DNA of 64,000 nt from Prorocentrum cordatum (GCA_963575745.1 CAUYUJ010014173.1:192419-256418), one strand, 5' to 3'; shown: positions 9,951 through 21,559, counted from the first letter of the stretch. The notes: generated by a model not told the origin, from the letters alone. Numbers and translations: made by a program.

Positions 9951-12399
9951 GGGTCAAGTCTTCTTGGCGATATGTCAATGTGTTCTGGGATGGACTCATT
10001 CGCTTGGTATTGCCGATGGCTGCATTGTCGCCCCACGCGTAAGCTATAAAACGCAGGTGTCGCGGGTCGGTGTTGAGAATCTGTCTCGACAGAAATCGCC
10101 CCGTGGAATTATTTGGTCTAGGGCCGGGCTTTATGGTATCGCGGGAGGGGCGGGAGCGGGGCGTGTCTCGTTCGCCCTCTGCGGTAGCGTACCATTGAGT
10201 CGCATGGCGCAGCATTGGGCATTGGAGGGCAGCGCATAGCTTACACAAGCGACGGCAGCATCGCGACACCTTGCCAAGGACGGCATAGCACAGCACTGAT
10301 TTGCACAGTATTGCGTGCCACAACATACCGCGGCATAACACGCAATAGCATTCCGTACCACAACAACATCAGACCGTATCGTCTATATATATATATATAT
10401 AGAGATGTATGTGCGCTCAGGCAAAATACAGCACAACGTAGCCACGCAAATCATAACATCACCTAGCAAGGCATGTCGTGCAGCATCGAATGTCTTGCGT
10501 ATCATAGCTTCGCGTGGCATCGAGGACCCAACCCAATTGCGTATCAAGGCAATGGGCTTGATTTCACCGCACAGCCAACCATGAAGACATGACACAATCA
10601 CAACATGGTGCTGCAAGACCAGTCATACCGGAACGCTCGTTTCTCATGTGGTCGGTCAGATTCTGGCCACGGGTAGAACACGAGAGGTGAAGATGAATGA
10701 AGCTTGCAATGTGCTGCCCGCGGATAAGAAATGAGCACTCGGTACGCAATGTGGCATTATTACTCAGAGCGTTGCGTACCACAAACGCTAAATGGCCGTG
10801 CATTGTATATCACGTCCACGTGTCAGACACGGCTTAATCACCGACAAGCGCAATGTAGCAAGCCATGCCCCCTCTCCGTACTCGTCGTCCTCCCTCCTCC
10901 CGCCTCCTCTCTCCCTCCGCGTTCCTTTCAGATGCGTCCAAGTCACAAGAGAAGCCGAGTGTAGATTGCAAACATGGGCTGGTGGCTTCAAACGCAGTGA
11001 GGCATCACTGCATCCAAGGGCATGCGAGGTTATGAACTGCGACCTGTACTTCAAGCGGTTTTCCTTGGACTCGACCCAACAGCAGCTGACAGACCAGCGA
11101 GGGCGACTGCTCGGCAAACCGTGGTCGAATCCAGTGCCAGGCGCGCGGGGCACTTCCTGGTGGGTCAGAGCAAGCAGGCAGCGCTTTGTCACTGAAAGAA
11201 GCTCGATAAAGTCAGAGCGGACGCAAGTGCTGGTCATAAGCGTCAGTTGCACTCAATGTTTGGTACGCAGCTGCGTCGCATCAGGGGGAATAGCACCACT
11301 ATGTAGATCAAACCACCGTGGGCGTTGTTGCACGACGGCGCTGGATACTCGAGCTCACCAACAAGGCACAAATGTCAAACTGTCGGGTGAATGCTGAGCT
11401 GAGTGCTTGCGGCTGTGAACGACGGCCAATGTGAGAGATATGGGCGCATGTAGTGGATACGCGTCAAGCGCTTCCAATTGCTGACAGGCTTAGTCACACT
11501 CTCGGTCCACTCAGTGCTGTCAGTGCTGTGATAGCTCCTTTACTTCAGTTCCAGTGGAAACCATGATCACGATCATCGCATTAGCAAATTCCTGAAGGTG
11601 GTGGCAGCAACGATGAGACCGTGGAATGGCAACTCCCAGATATCACAAGATACGGGATTCGTGTTGAGATTCTGGGCATTCGTTGTGACACCACTCGGCG
11701 GTCTCTTTGGAGGGAAGCGGCGAATATCTACTGTTACCAGGGCATGAAGGAATGAATCGGCAATACTTTGCATTGTGCCCTCTTGCACCAACACTTGGCT
11801 AAAACTCCCGAATGAGTAGTATGAATGGGCACGATGAAGGCGATTGTGGTTAGAAGCACGTTGCCTCGGAACCCGTTGCGAGGGGACGATCAGCGGGATC
11901 GTCAGTTACGGCTAACCCTGCGTTGACTTGAACAAGGCTCGGAACCTCAAGAATCCATATTTCCTATGTGTCGGAACTGCCCGCGAAATCACACGAAACG
12001 TGATTATGCTGAGTCAGACTGCTTCATGGGCAAAGATCGGCCTCCGGCAATCCGAATGCGTTGGGCTGGGAGGCCTGCGGCCAAAATTGTGAGCATAGCC
12101 TCCTTCGCCACCAGCCGACGAGAGATGGAAATTCGACGGCTCACTCGATTGCAAGACAAGCCCCTCAACATTCGCACACAAGACGCACACATCTATGTGC
12201 GCAGAGGTGCTGACGGGGGCCCAGACACGCTCAAGCCGTCGTTGTGTCGAATTGACATTATCGTCGTCCAGGTGTTATCTCTGTTCCCTTCTCGTACTGA
12301 AGTGATGAGCCAGTTTTCTCGACCAGGTCGGCGCGAGACGCTTGAGGTAGCTGGCGGTACTGTGGTGGCGGACACCAGGTTGTCTTTAGGCGTTCCCAT
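9951..12399. other. Unassigned sequence with degenerate GCATAGCACA-type repeats
   Basis: From about 10245 to 10560 the sequence is a degenerate mixture of GCATAGCA, CACAACAT and CGTAGC-like words, the same style as 38700-39010. The remainder is mixed sequence. Frames up to 201 codons occur on both strands, for example near 10792-11397, but none has a recognisable domain. Confidence 0.45.
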
Positions 12400-13480
12400 C
12401 GTGTACGGGGGGTCAAGCAACTTCAACGGAATGGAACATGGCGGACATGGTTGCAGGCATATACCGTGAACGTAGGTTCATTATTCAAGGCACCGCTGGT
12501 GATTCAAGCACGCATCAGCAGGGTACTAGCATCACGCAGGACTGCCCACTGTCACCATATCTCTTCGTCATAGTTCGAGACGTGCTCTTTGACGTTGATG
12601 TGCGCATGGGAGGCGCGCTCCAGACAGTGCGAGAGCCGGATGTTACTCGGTGTTCTGATTTGCTGCACGCTGACGTCACGATGCTCATTAGCAGCTGTGC
12701 TGACCCTGCTGGATGTGATCACTGCGAAGGGGAAGCGGCCATGGGCAAGAACTGAGCTGGAATAAGAACGTCTTGATGAGGGATCGGAAGACCGACTCTC
12801 TCTCTGGGAGCTTCTGGGAGCTTCCTCCTCTCCCTCCTCCTCCTTCTCCTCCTCCTCCTCCTCCTCCTCCCTCCCTCCCTCCTCCTCCCCCCTCCTCCTC
12901 CTCCTCCTCCTCCTCCTTGGAGGTATTTCGAACAAAGCTTGCACTGCGAAGCCAGAATGCAATAGAACACTCGGTGAGGCCAGGGGGGTTCAATCATCTC
13001 TCTAACAATGTTGGTCGCATGCGGACATATCGGAAGCAAGGGAGGTATAGCTCTTTGTGTAAGGCACGAAAGGTGAAATTGTATCGAGTGAGTGTGGTGC
13101 CGAAGCTCTTGTATACAATGGAACATGCTTGGGCCCTTCAGGCCGGCAAAGACAGACTAACCATTTTCATGCGCAATGTCTGAGAAAAATCTGTCGCATT
13201 CCGTGCGCCTAAGTCTCTTGAGTTCCCAACCGCAGCGTTTTGGCAAAAAACGGAGAACACGGATTGACCGAGAAACTGCTCGAGCGCCTAAAGAGACTCT
13301 ACGATTCAATCGCCGCACTTCCTGAGGAACACCAGCTGCGCAGACTCACGGGGAAAGCCAATTCGGACTTGCCTCGGAGCTGAGATGGGAACCGTTCCCG
13401 CGGGGAGGCCCAAACAGCAATGGACACCCAGCGTCTACACAGCGCTGCCCTGACGAAGGTGTGAGCTGCATGGGACGCCT
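12400..13480 (+). pseudogene. Decayed non-LTR retrotransposon reverse transcriptase
   Basis: An RT-like frame starts near 12400. It contains an IYR-x-R-x-F stretch, then QDCPLSPYLFVIV (normally QGCPLSPYLF, 12536-12575), then DLLHADVT at about 12658-12685 where active elements have YADDT. The second catalytic aspartate is therefore lost. After a (TCC)n tract at 12825-12917 the C-terminal region resumes: a VVPKLLYTMEHAW block near 13098-13135, then RKICRIP and LLERLKRLYDSIAALPEEHQ in another frame, then GRPKQQW. At least three stops and several frame changes show it is dead. The upstream endonuclease is not recognisable. Confidence 0.7.
12825..12917. repeat. (TCC)n tract inside the RT pseudogene
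   Basis: TCC triplets with CCCT interruptions separate the catalytic and C-terminal parts of the RT pseudogene, so the tract arose or was inserted after the element. Confidence 0.9.
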
Positions 13481-14163
13481 GTGTTCTTCAGTGCCGATGC
13501 GCCGTCGAGGCGCCAGCATGTTGATTCTGGGGTCACGCTTTGCCTGAGTGTGCGCAGTCAACGGAAAAGGGCCTGCAGATGTCCGGATCAACCTCGAAAG
13601 AAGGGCTTCCCCGAATGGATGGTCGCGGGCAAGTGTCTCGCGGACGAGGCCGCGGAAGGAGCGGCCAAGGAAGGGCGAACGCCTGTCAAGAACAGAGCCA
13701 CACTTGCAGAGCACGAGTCTGGGCAAGAGCTAGTACGACGGTGGTTGCTGCGTGCACATCTCGATGCGACCAGGCTCTTCCAAGACAGTTGAGTCGTAGA
13801 TAGAGAACAAAATCCTCATTCCCATGCTCCCTCAATCGTGACGACTGAGCTCTGACCGCACACTGAGCCTATGAGCGAGGATGGCAAGCGTTGTGCAACA
13901 TGTAACCGCTTCCCCCTGATAGTAAAGAGTCTGCAGGATTTGATCATGGAGAGGGGCGGCAAGGCCGAAGTTGATTGTCGCGGGGGGAAGTTGCGAATCG
14001 AAGTTGCGATTTTCTTATGTTGACTAGCAACATCATCAAAAACGCTGAACATGGTAACGCAGGTATCACGAAGGACCTCCCCTGCGCAGGCCACCTTTAA
14101 GCGCCATATTCGAGGATACCAAGGACAGTTTTTGTGCCAGTATCTAGTTACACGAGCGCCCAG
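13481..14163. other. Unassigned sequence
   Basis: Continuation downstream of the RT pseudogene. No domain was recognised. It could include the element's 3' end, but no tail or target duplication was seen. Confidence 0.45.
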
Positions 14164-14164
14164 G

Positions 14165-14210
<46 letters not shown>

Positions 14211-14256
14211 GCATCATCATAATCATCATCATCATTGTCATCGTCAGCATCATCAA

Positions 14257-14309
<53 letters not shown>
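14164..14309. repeat. (CAT)n microsatellite
   Basis: Nearly pure CAT/ATC triplets with a few AAT, TGT and CGT changes. It gives spurious poly-H, poly-I, poly-S and poly-M frames. Confidence 0.97.
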
Positions 14310-14502
14310 GCCGGGAAAATCGTTCGTTACCCCCCCCCAGACCCCGAACTTGATCATCCCCAGGGGTTCAATAGCAGGGGCATGTGGTTGTGGGCTCGAC
14401 GTCGCAGCACAGTTTGACTGCTTGCCTTGGGACAGCCTGCTTCAAGCTTAAGGCGATGGACGCGAACACAGACAGACACAGGACAGGAAAGGACGCTAAG
14501 TA

Positions 14503-14688
14503 CAGTCGGGGCCTTGACCTCAGGAACGATACATAAGGAACGAAGCCCCTTTTCTACCCCAAGGAATAACGCACAAGGAACGAGAAATAATAAATGCCGC
14601 ATAAGGAACGATAACTGACGCATGCAAACCTAAGGAACGACCGAGCCCCTTTTGAAAAGCAAGTGTTCCTTCTTCAAGCCGCTCACTG
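14503..14688. mobile_element. MITE family D, copy 1
   Basis: 186 bp flanked by TA on both sides (14501-14502 and 14689-14690). The left terminus CAGTCGGGGCC and the right terminus GCTCACTG are imperfect inverted repeats. The interior has repeated AAGGAACGA words and a right-hand GTTCCTTCTTCA shared with copy 2 at 37389. The TA target and CAGT end suggest a Tc1/mariner-type non-autonomous element. Confidence 0.8.
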
Positions 14689-14690
14689 TA

Positions 14691-15195
14691 CGTCCCGTGC
14701 GGGCGCGTCTGCGCACCCCCAGAGGCTGAGATGGATCCGCACGTCTGCTGACGGGCGCCCGCGGGGGCCCTGCACCCGCTCGGCTCCCGCTTCTGGACTC
14801 TCCTGGTGCCCGTCGACCGCCACTCGACTGCTCTGGGGCTCTGTTCTGCCGCTTGCTCTGCACGCCCGCTGTGCGGGGTGGTGGTGGTGGTGGCTGCAGA
14901 CTGCTCATCGCCTCATGCATTGCCATTTCCAGACGGTTCGGCTCTGTGGAAGGTGAGGCTACTGCACATCGTCGCACACTCGGAGTCTCTGGAGGGAGTG
15001 CAAGCGTGAAGCTGCAGTCGGCACTCGAAGCTATGAGCGTAAAAGCTGTACTCTGGGCAAGGGTGTTGCCTCAGGCTGCGCCTGAGGCCTGTCTTCTGAG
15101 TTCAATACCGTCGAATCGCGACTTGGCCATGCATGTTTCCATGTCCTGCCGCACCCCGCCTGCACTTGCCCATCCTCTTCCCCTATCATTACCCC
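14691..15195. other. Unassigned GC-rich sequence
   Basis: No recognisable domain or shared repeat. Confidence 0.5.
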
Positions 15196-15198
15196 CCT

Positions 15199-15275
15199 TC
15201 CTCCTCCTCCTCCTCCTCCTCCTCCTCCTCCTCCTCCTCCGCCTCCTCCTCCTCCTCCTCCTGCTTCTCCTCCTT
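15199..15275. repeat. (TCC)n microsatellite
   Basis: TCC triplets with GCC and TGC interruptions. Confidence 0.95.
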
Positions 15276-15544
15276 CTCCCTCTTCCTCGTCCTGCCTGCA
15301 CCCAAGGGCGGACGCCTTCAGACCCGAATGGGCCGGAGTTCCCAACCATCTTGTTGTACAACTTCTCCTCCCAGCCGACCCCCCAGGCCCACCCAGGAGG
15401 AGTAGGAGAGGGGCAAGGGCGTGGTCGACGGCGGCGGCGGAGCAGGAGCGGCAGGAGCAGCTGCTCCTGGGGCAGCCGAGAGGTCCCCTTTCCCGTCGCC
15501 TCCTCCCTCCCTCCTCTGCCATCCCTGCCGTTCGGCCCCTCCCA

Positions 15545-15726
15545 GATGAAGAACACATCGCGGCGTAGCACACAGACCCTTGGAGGACCCCGCGGGCTTC
15601 TGGGATCGGCGCTGGACCTCCCCCCCCCGGCGGGCGGAGCCCCCCGGGGGCGGCGCCCGGAGGCGCCGCCAGGGAAGCCCAGCGCGCCGGTCCAAGAAAT
15701 CCGCAGGCACCTCCGAACAAACAAGT
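15545..15726. mobile_element. T-shaped palindromic element family A, copy 1 (diverged)
   Basis: Shares with copies 2-5 the sequence order: outer arm TTCTGGGATCGGCGCTGG, GC-rich hairpin, second hairpin GGCGGCGCCCGGAGGCGCCGCC-like, and the complementary arm GCCCAGCGCGCCGGTCCAAG. The right end passes directly into (TCC)n at 15727. Confidence 0.7.
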
Positions 15727-15858
15727 TCTCCTCCTCCTCCTCCTCCTCCTCCTCCTTCTTCTTCTTCTTCTTCTTCTTCTTCCTCCTCCTCCTCCTCCTC
15801 CTCGTCCTCCTCCTCCTCCTCCTCCTCCTCCTCCTCCTCCTCCTCCTCCTCCTCCTCC
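15727..15858. repeat. (TCC)n/(TTC)n microsatellite
   Basis: TCC triplets with a block of TTC at 15754-15780. It starts exactly where the family A copy ends. Confidence 0.95.
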
Positions 15859-16464
15859 CGAGCCTCGGGAGCCTCCTGGAACCTCTCGGCGGGCGCAGCC
15901 CCCTCCTCGGAAGACCGGCCCCGTGCTGGGAAGCGAAATGGACGGGAGCTCAGCTCCCTAAGCAGATCTCCTGCAGGGGCTCTGCCGTCGAGCACTCTCG
16001 CGCAGCGTGTCGCGGCGGCGGCCCCAGCGACACGCTGCGCCGTGCGAGCGGACATCGAGCGGACAGCGGTGGAGGCTGGGAAGAGCTCGGGTCGTTGTCG
16101 CTTGAAGCTGGGGACGCGAACAGCGCGTCGCGCCGCTGCGTGGCGTCGCGCCGCTGCGTGGAGGGCCAGAACAGGCAGCGAAGCTAACATTCCCGACCGT
16201 ACGGAGTGCATCTAGAAGCACACATCAACGAAGCAATATTGGAGGAACAAGCGGCATCGAAGAACGTCCCTGCTGTACACTATACATCTGGGGAATGGAT
16301 TGGTGTTGGATGCGCTCCTCCGACTTCCCACGCCCGGTGAAGGAGCACGGGCGCCCGAAGATCGGTGGCCCCCCGTGCCCACCCCCACCCGTGCAAGTGC
16401 GTGGGGCCATCGGGTGCATTCGGCCGCAAGGGTCTCGCGTCTGCTGAGAGGAAATTGTAGGTGC
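15859..16464. other. Unassigned GC-rich sequence
   Basis: Contains a short direct repeat of CGCGCCGCTGCGTGG (about 16130-16158). No domain was recognised. Confidence 0.5.
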
Positions 16465-16680
16465 ATGCCTAGAGAAAGAAGATACGCCATAAACCATAGA
16501 CATGAACTTGTGGCGCTCCGCGCGGATTCTTGGATCTGAGCTGGACTCTCCTCCCTGGCGCGCGGAGCGCGCCAGGGGCGGCGCTGGAGGCGCCGCCAGG
16601 GGGGCCCAGCGCGGATCCAAGAAATCCGCGCGGAACACCAAAAGTTTATGTTTACGGCGATTTTCTTCGTCGAGCCGTAG
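16465..16680. mobile_element. T-shaped palindromic element family A, copy 2 (best preserved)
   Basis: The outer arms extend from GAAGATACGCCATAAAC on the left to GTTTATGTTTACGGCG and TCTTC on the right. Inside them lie TGGCGCTCCGCGCGGATT and its complement AATCCGCGCGGAAC, then CTTGGATCT and its complement GGATCCAAG. The centre holds two independent hairpins: CTGGCGCGC-GGA-GCGCGCCAG, and GGCGGCGC-TGGAG-GCGCCGCC. Folded, this gives one long stem capped by two short side arms. No coding capacity. Confidence 0.85.
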
Positions 16681-16809
16681 TCGTGTTTTGGCCCGAGAAA
16701 GCTAAGCCAACGAACTCACCCCTGGGTTAGGCAAGTCCGAGGCGAGCCGAGCATCCGTGTCAAGGTGCGCCCAGACGCATCGTCATATTTATAACAAACA
16801 TCACTATAA

Positions 16810-16814
16810 TCAAA

Positions 16815-16845
<31 letters not shown>

Positions 16846-16855
16846 ATCAAATGAT
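16810..16855. repeat. CAT/ATG palindromic tract
   Basis: CATCATCATGATCATCATG followed by ATCATGATCAAATGATCC. The same terminal word recurs at 20085-20103 and 20139-20157 next to LINE-1. Confidence 0.8.
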
Positions 16856-16904
16856 CCTTTTTTTCTTTTTTTTAGCGCACGATCTTCGTTTTGTCTTGGT
16901 TTCC

Positions 16905-17205
16905 CAAAGCAAAATGACACCACAGATGAGGACAAATACGCGTCTCAAATGCAACCTCTTTGTTGCACCGTACCGAGCACACCATGCCGCTGGACCCCTT
17001 TCAAAAGCAGGGAGCAGCAGAACACGGGTGGCACTACATATGAGGAATAAAACGCGTCTCAAATGCAACCTCCTCCTTGCACCATGCCGGGCACTCCATG
17101 CCCCTGGACCCCTTAACACAGCAGGGAACAGCAGCACACGGGTGGCACTACAGATGAGGAAAAATTTGCGACTCAAATGCAACCTCGTTGTTGCATTTGT
17201 CTGAG
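16905..17205. repeat. 114-bp minisatellite, about 2.6 copies
   Basis: CGCGTCTCAAATGCAACCTC recurs at about 16941, 17055 and 17169, exactly 114 bp apart, with the intervening GGACCCC...AGCAG...CACGGGTGGCACTACA conserved. Because 114 is a multiple of three, frames stay open on both strands and spell a 38-residue repeat. I see no sign that it is coding. Confidence 0.85.
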
Positions 17206-17628
17206 GGGGGGTGAGGCAGAGGCAGAGGAGGAGGAAGCGGGGCGGGGAGGAAAGAGGAGGGGGGACAGCCAGACAAATTATTGAAATCAGTAGACCATCC
17301 CAGCTCAGATGTTCTATAAATCGAGCACGCTGAACTATAGAGAGCGTGCCAGAAAGCCCCAACGGCGGGAGACTGGCAAGGCACAGAGTTGCACCCCAAT
17401 GGCAACTGATAGAGTAAGTGGTGGATGAGGCTGTCCACACGGACGTGCCGCGTGGAGGCGGCTGGCCAGCGAAGGCAGCGCGGGCTAGCAACGGCTCCCG
17501 GGAGGGAGGGAGCGGCCGACAAGACCGGGCGGCACGTCAGTGGCCCACCCCCGCGTGCAACCGGCGCAAGTGCCAATTCTTCGCACAAGAGCGGCCACCC
17601 CGGCGCACTCCGTGCCACGTCCCGCGGA
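17206..17628. other. Unassigned sequence
   Basis: No recognisable feature. Confidence 0.5.
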
Positions 17629-17680
17629 GAGGAGGAGGAGGAGGAGGAGGAGGAGGAGGAGGAGGAGGAGGAGGAGGACG
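17629..17680. repeat. (GGA)n microsatellite
   Basis: About 17 GGA units. Confidence 0.95.
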
Positions 17681-17991
17681 ATTTTGCGCTCCTGTCGAGC
17701 GGCCTGGGCCTTAGCGGCCTCCAGTGCCCCGCCAGCTAGGCTGCCCCGTGCGGGTCCGGAGGCCCCTGAAAACGGAGGAACTCGCACGAGGCGGAACTCG
17801 CATCCCCTGCCTCGAATGCCACCCCCCGGCGGTGGGCGGACAGAGCGTGCCCCCCTGGGCCTCCGCAGCCGCGGATGGACCTGCCGGCGCGGAGCCGCCG
17901 ATCGGCGCCACGATTCGGAGGGAGAAAGACGAAGCGGAGGGAACGGAGCGGAACGCGCGGGAGGAGGAAGGAGGAATCGGCACTACAATCA

Positions 17992-20090
17992 TCATCGGAC
18001 AAGTTCTCGGAGTTTCAGCCTCAGTGCGTTGCGGCACTCAAACGGCCCGCTGGCGGCCGAGTGGCGGGCCCAACAGTGCGTGAGGTACACCCCGCACGTG
18101 GCCAGAGCACGGCGTCGCAGCGCTGGCGCAGTGTCCTCGGAGTACGCCGGCTCGAGCAGCAAGAAGCTTGCCAGGCGTAGTTCTGGCGTGGTCGGGCGCG
18201 CGATGCCCACTTCGCGATACACTGCTGCAGACACGTGTGCGCACTCTGCGTAATGCTCGATGGAATCTTCCCCGGCTGCGCAGCCGAAGTAGCACGCCGA
18301 CCGCGCCTGGAAGCGGCGGCTTGTGACCCAGCCATTCCAGAGTGACCGGATGCAAGCGGCCAGCGCCCGCGGAGGGCACGTCCGGGCCACCGCGGGGAGC
18401 GTCGTCAGCACCCTGTCCACCATGGTTCCCACGGGCAGGCCGCTCTCCCACCGCGATAATCTCACCTGCAGAAAAGCACGCAGCTCGGGAGAGCGATCTG
18501 GAGCGATCATCCGCGTGCAGGTGCGCTGCCAGACCCTGCGCTGTCGATCGCTGCTGCTGACCCCCGTGGCGCGGGCCACTCGCGAGTGCGTCAGACCGCG
18601 CGCCTCGAATGATCGCCGGGCAGCGTCCAGCTGGAGGACGAACGCCTGGTCGAACCATGGGCCCCAGGCGCCGAGGCGCTCCAACGACTGGGAAGAGTAC
18701 AGCCGCGCCTCGCGAAGCCGGGCAGCCCGCTCGGCCACGCGGAGACCGCCCTCCGAGGCCGCCTCCCACCGGCATACCCGGTATTTCGACGCCAGGGCCA
18801 CTGCGGGGAGATCTGGAAGAGAAGCAGGGAATCCCAGAAGCGGCAGGCCGTGCACGGCGGCTGGCGGCGCCCAGCGGAAAGGGCCAGGGTAAAGAAACTG
18901 CATCGCGTCGGCCTCCAGTTTTGGCCACTGCGCCGGTGGGGCGTCCAGTTGCGCCAGGAAGCTCCAGGTCGAGAATGCATACACCGAGTAGGCCACCGTG
19001 TTCGTGCACATCCCGCTTCCGGAGCGGCCCCACTCCTGCGCCCGCTTCTTGAACTTCGCGCAAGCGGCGTCCCAGCCGTGCTCGCCGCGACTCGGTCCCA
19101 AGACGAACCCGAGATATTTTGCAGTGCGCAAAACGCACTCCGCCCCAGGAGGGCGCGCCCGCCGCGACGGCGGCGCGCGCGGCTTCGGGGTCGCCGGTCC
19201 GGAGCGGCACCCAGTAAGTCTTGCCGATGTTCAAGCGGAGGCCCGAGATGGCAGCATATTCGTCGAAGAGCGTCTCGAGCAACCCGGCGGCGGCTGCGCC
19301 CTGCGGGATGACCAAAGCCAGATCGTCCGCATAAGCGCGCCGCACTGCTGTCGGAAACTCCCTGCCAAGGCGCCGCAGGAGGAGGTCGGCGGCCACGGCG
19401 AAGAGCAGCGGGGACAAAGGGCAACCCTGCCGTATGCCCGCAGTAACTGGAAAGCCGTCGTGCAGGCCTCCTCCAACAACCAGCTGGCACTTGTTGTTGC
19501 AGTACAGCGCGCCCACGTAGTTCAAGACAGTCGTCGGGAGCCCCGAGTCTGCGAGGACCTCTAACAGGAACTCTTGACTCACGCTGGGGAACGCCGCAGC
19601 GAAGTCGAAGAAAACTGCCGCTCCGTCCGGCGCCGTGAGCGCGGTGACCTGCATTGCCTCGTCGACGTCTACCACGTTGGCGAGCAGAGACCGTCCGCCG
19701 ACAAACCCGCGCTGCTCTGGGGAGACAGACTGCGCGAGGAGTGGTTCGAGGCGGTGGCGGACAGCCCCAGCCAAAAGCCTGTTGTCCGTGTTGACGAGGC
19801 TGACAGGCCGGGTGTCGCTGGCGGCGTAGTGAGGGACCCCGTCGACCCCTTCTCCGGTCGCCGTCTTTGGCAGGAAGACCATCAGGCTGTCGTTGTAGCT
19901 CGGCAGATCCCTCATGATGGCTTCGTTCGCTCCTGGGCTGCTCAGCTGCGTGTAGGCGCCGTGTAAAACCTCCACGGCCAGCGGGCCGAGCCGCTTCCAA
20001 GCTGCGAAAGGCAGCCCATCTGGGCCAGGCGCGGTGGACGGCGCGTGGTCCAGCGCGTGCCGCACGTCTTTCGGATCATGATGATGATGA
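17992..20090 (-). pseudogene. LINE-1: 5'-truncated, frameshifted non-LTR retrotransposon ORF2
   Basis: The reading frame entering near 20085 contains the RT finger/palm signatures: APGPDGLPFAAW at about 20000-20036, the GFVGGRSLLANV block, IRQGCPLSPLLFAV near 19412-19450, and catalytic YADD at 19333-19322. Around 19115-19135 the frame must change by one base; the other frame (19131 to 17992) then carries the thumb and C-terminal region. That region includes a Cys-x3-Cys-x8-His-x3-Cys knuckle (CYFGC...HYAEC) near 18296-18243, and ends with TGATGA. The endonuclease and ORF1 are missing: the left part of the open frame (20090-20374) is (CAT)n repeat only. RT catalytic residues look intact, but the copy is 5'-truncated and broken. 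It copies RNA into DNA at a nicked target in active relatives. Confidence 0.85.
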
Positions 20091-20315
20091 TCATGATCAA
20101 ATGATGATGACCACGTGCCGCGTGCCGCGCCGTTGATGATGATCATGATCAAATGATCCTGATCATCATCAACATCATCACCATTATCATCGTCAGCATC
20201 ATCAACCTCAACAACATGATCATCATCATCGTCGTCATCATCATCATCCGTATCAGCATCATCCTCATCATCATCAACAACATCCTCATCATCAGCATCA
20301 TCATCAAGAAATATC
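20080..20315. repeat. (CAT/ATC)n compound tract at the LINE-1 5' junction
   Basis: CAT-type triplets with two copies of TGATCATGATCAAATGATC. It directly abuts the truncated 5' end of LINE-1 and produces the acidic poly-D N-terminus of the open frame. Confidence 0.9.
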
Positions 20316-21559
20316 ATCATCGTCAGCAACACCTCATAGAGAAAAACCTCGAACCTCGATTCCTCAACCCTCAATCAGATGACAGTCCTCGACACAAAAA
20401 AAACTAGAATTCCTCGACCCTCGACCGGAGGACATTTCTCCATCCGAACTTACGTATGCATCTGACCGTCCGAGGCTGCCGTGCCGACGGCCGCCAGGGC
20501 AGGGCCCCCTTCCCCAGCCTGGACCCAGTCGCACCTCTGCCCCGTGATGCTCTGCACGCGCGAGACCTCTCGGGCTGACGGAGGCTGACAAATGGCTCGC
20601 TGCAGGAAGCTGAGCAGGGACCGAATTGCAATTGCAATCTTCCTGTAGGCCTGCCACGGGCTTTTTCTTATAACAGAGACTGGCCCAACATAAAACAATG
20701 TTCCCAGAAAAACGATGTCTTAACTCCAAACTCTCACCCAGAGGGCAGACAGACTGCTCTAAACGCATAACCGCGGGCAGTGATTAGAACACGCTTGGTG
20801 GGCCTATGGGCAGACCAAGACGTGCCGCCACTGCTTGACAGAAACCCTGAATCCAAAAACGTATGCATATCTTGGGAGGGCAATATTCAACGAGTTGTGC
20901 CTCAACTGGCTTCTGCCAGCCTTGCGCAGGCAGACCCTCCACCATTTTCACTTCCGCCGTCTTTCGCCGAGGACGAGAAGGCGACCTCTCGATTCGTCGA
21001 ATGCGATGCCACTTCGGGGACGCTGCATGAATGCACGCGCCCTGATTCTCCTCGAGAGCAGCCAGGACAAGCAGATCGATGAATCGGGCTGCCCTCTGGA
21101 GGCCCATGCCGATCACGCGTTGTGTGGACAAACGAGCACGTCGAGTTAAGTACAAACGGCTTATGCCGCGTTCCCCTCAGGCAGCCGAGCCGCGCTGAAC
21201 AGAGCTCACCTGTACTGACCTGGGCCCAACTGGGCCGGCACGAACTGAGATCGGCCGAAATAGACTGAGCAGGACTGAACTACACCGAGCTGGGTGGAGG
21301 TGGCTTGGGGCGCTGAGCTTGTCGCTGGCGATGAGCATGCGCCGGATCTGAAAACGTTCCCGCAGACAAGAGCGGCATCGACCACTCCACTGCAGGACGG
21401 CGCGCTGTGCGATAAAAAAACTTGAAACGCCCGCCCACCGGGCCAGAGGCGTGCTAAGATCTCCGGTAACTGGTTAACAATATATTCTAGTTCGCGCGGG
21501 CGGGGCGGCTTCTGGGGGCTCCCGGACGAAAAGTACCCCGAGCAGGTCCCGGCTAGTGC
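20316..21559. other. Unassigned sequence; degenerate ACTGAGC words at 21190-21300
   Basis: A duplicated CCTCGA(A/C)CCTCGA-type motif occurs near 20345-20430. From 21190 to 21300 there are loosely repeated GACTGAGC/GAACTGAG words. Frames of 100-123 codons at 20780-21155 on both strands show no recognisable domain. Confidence 0.45.
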
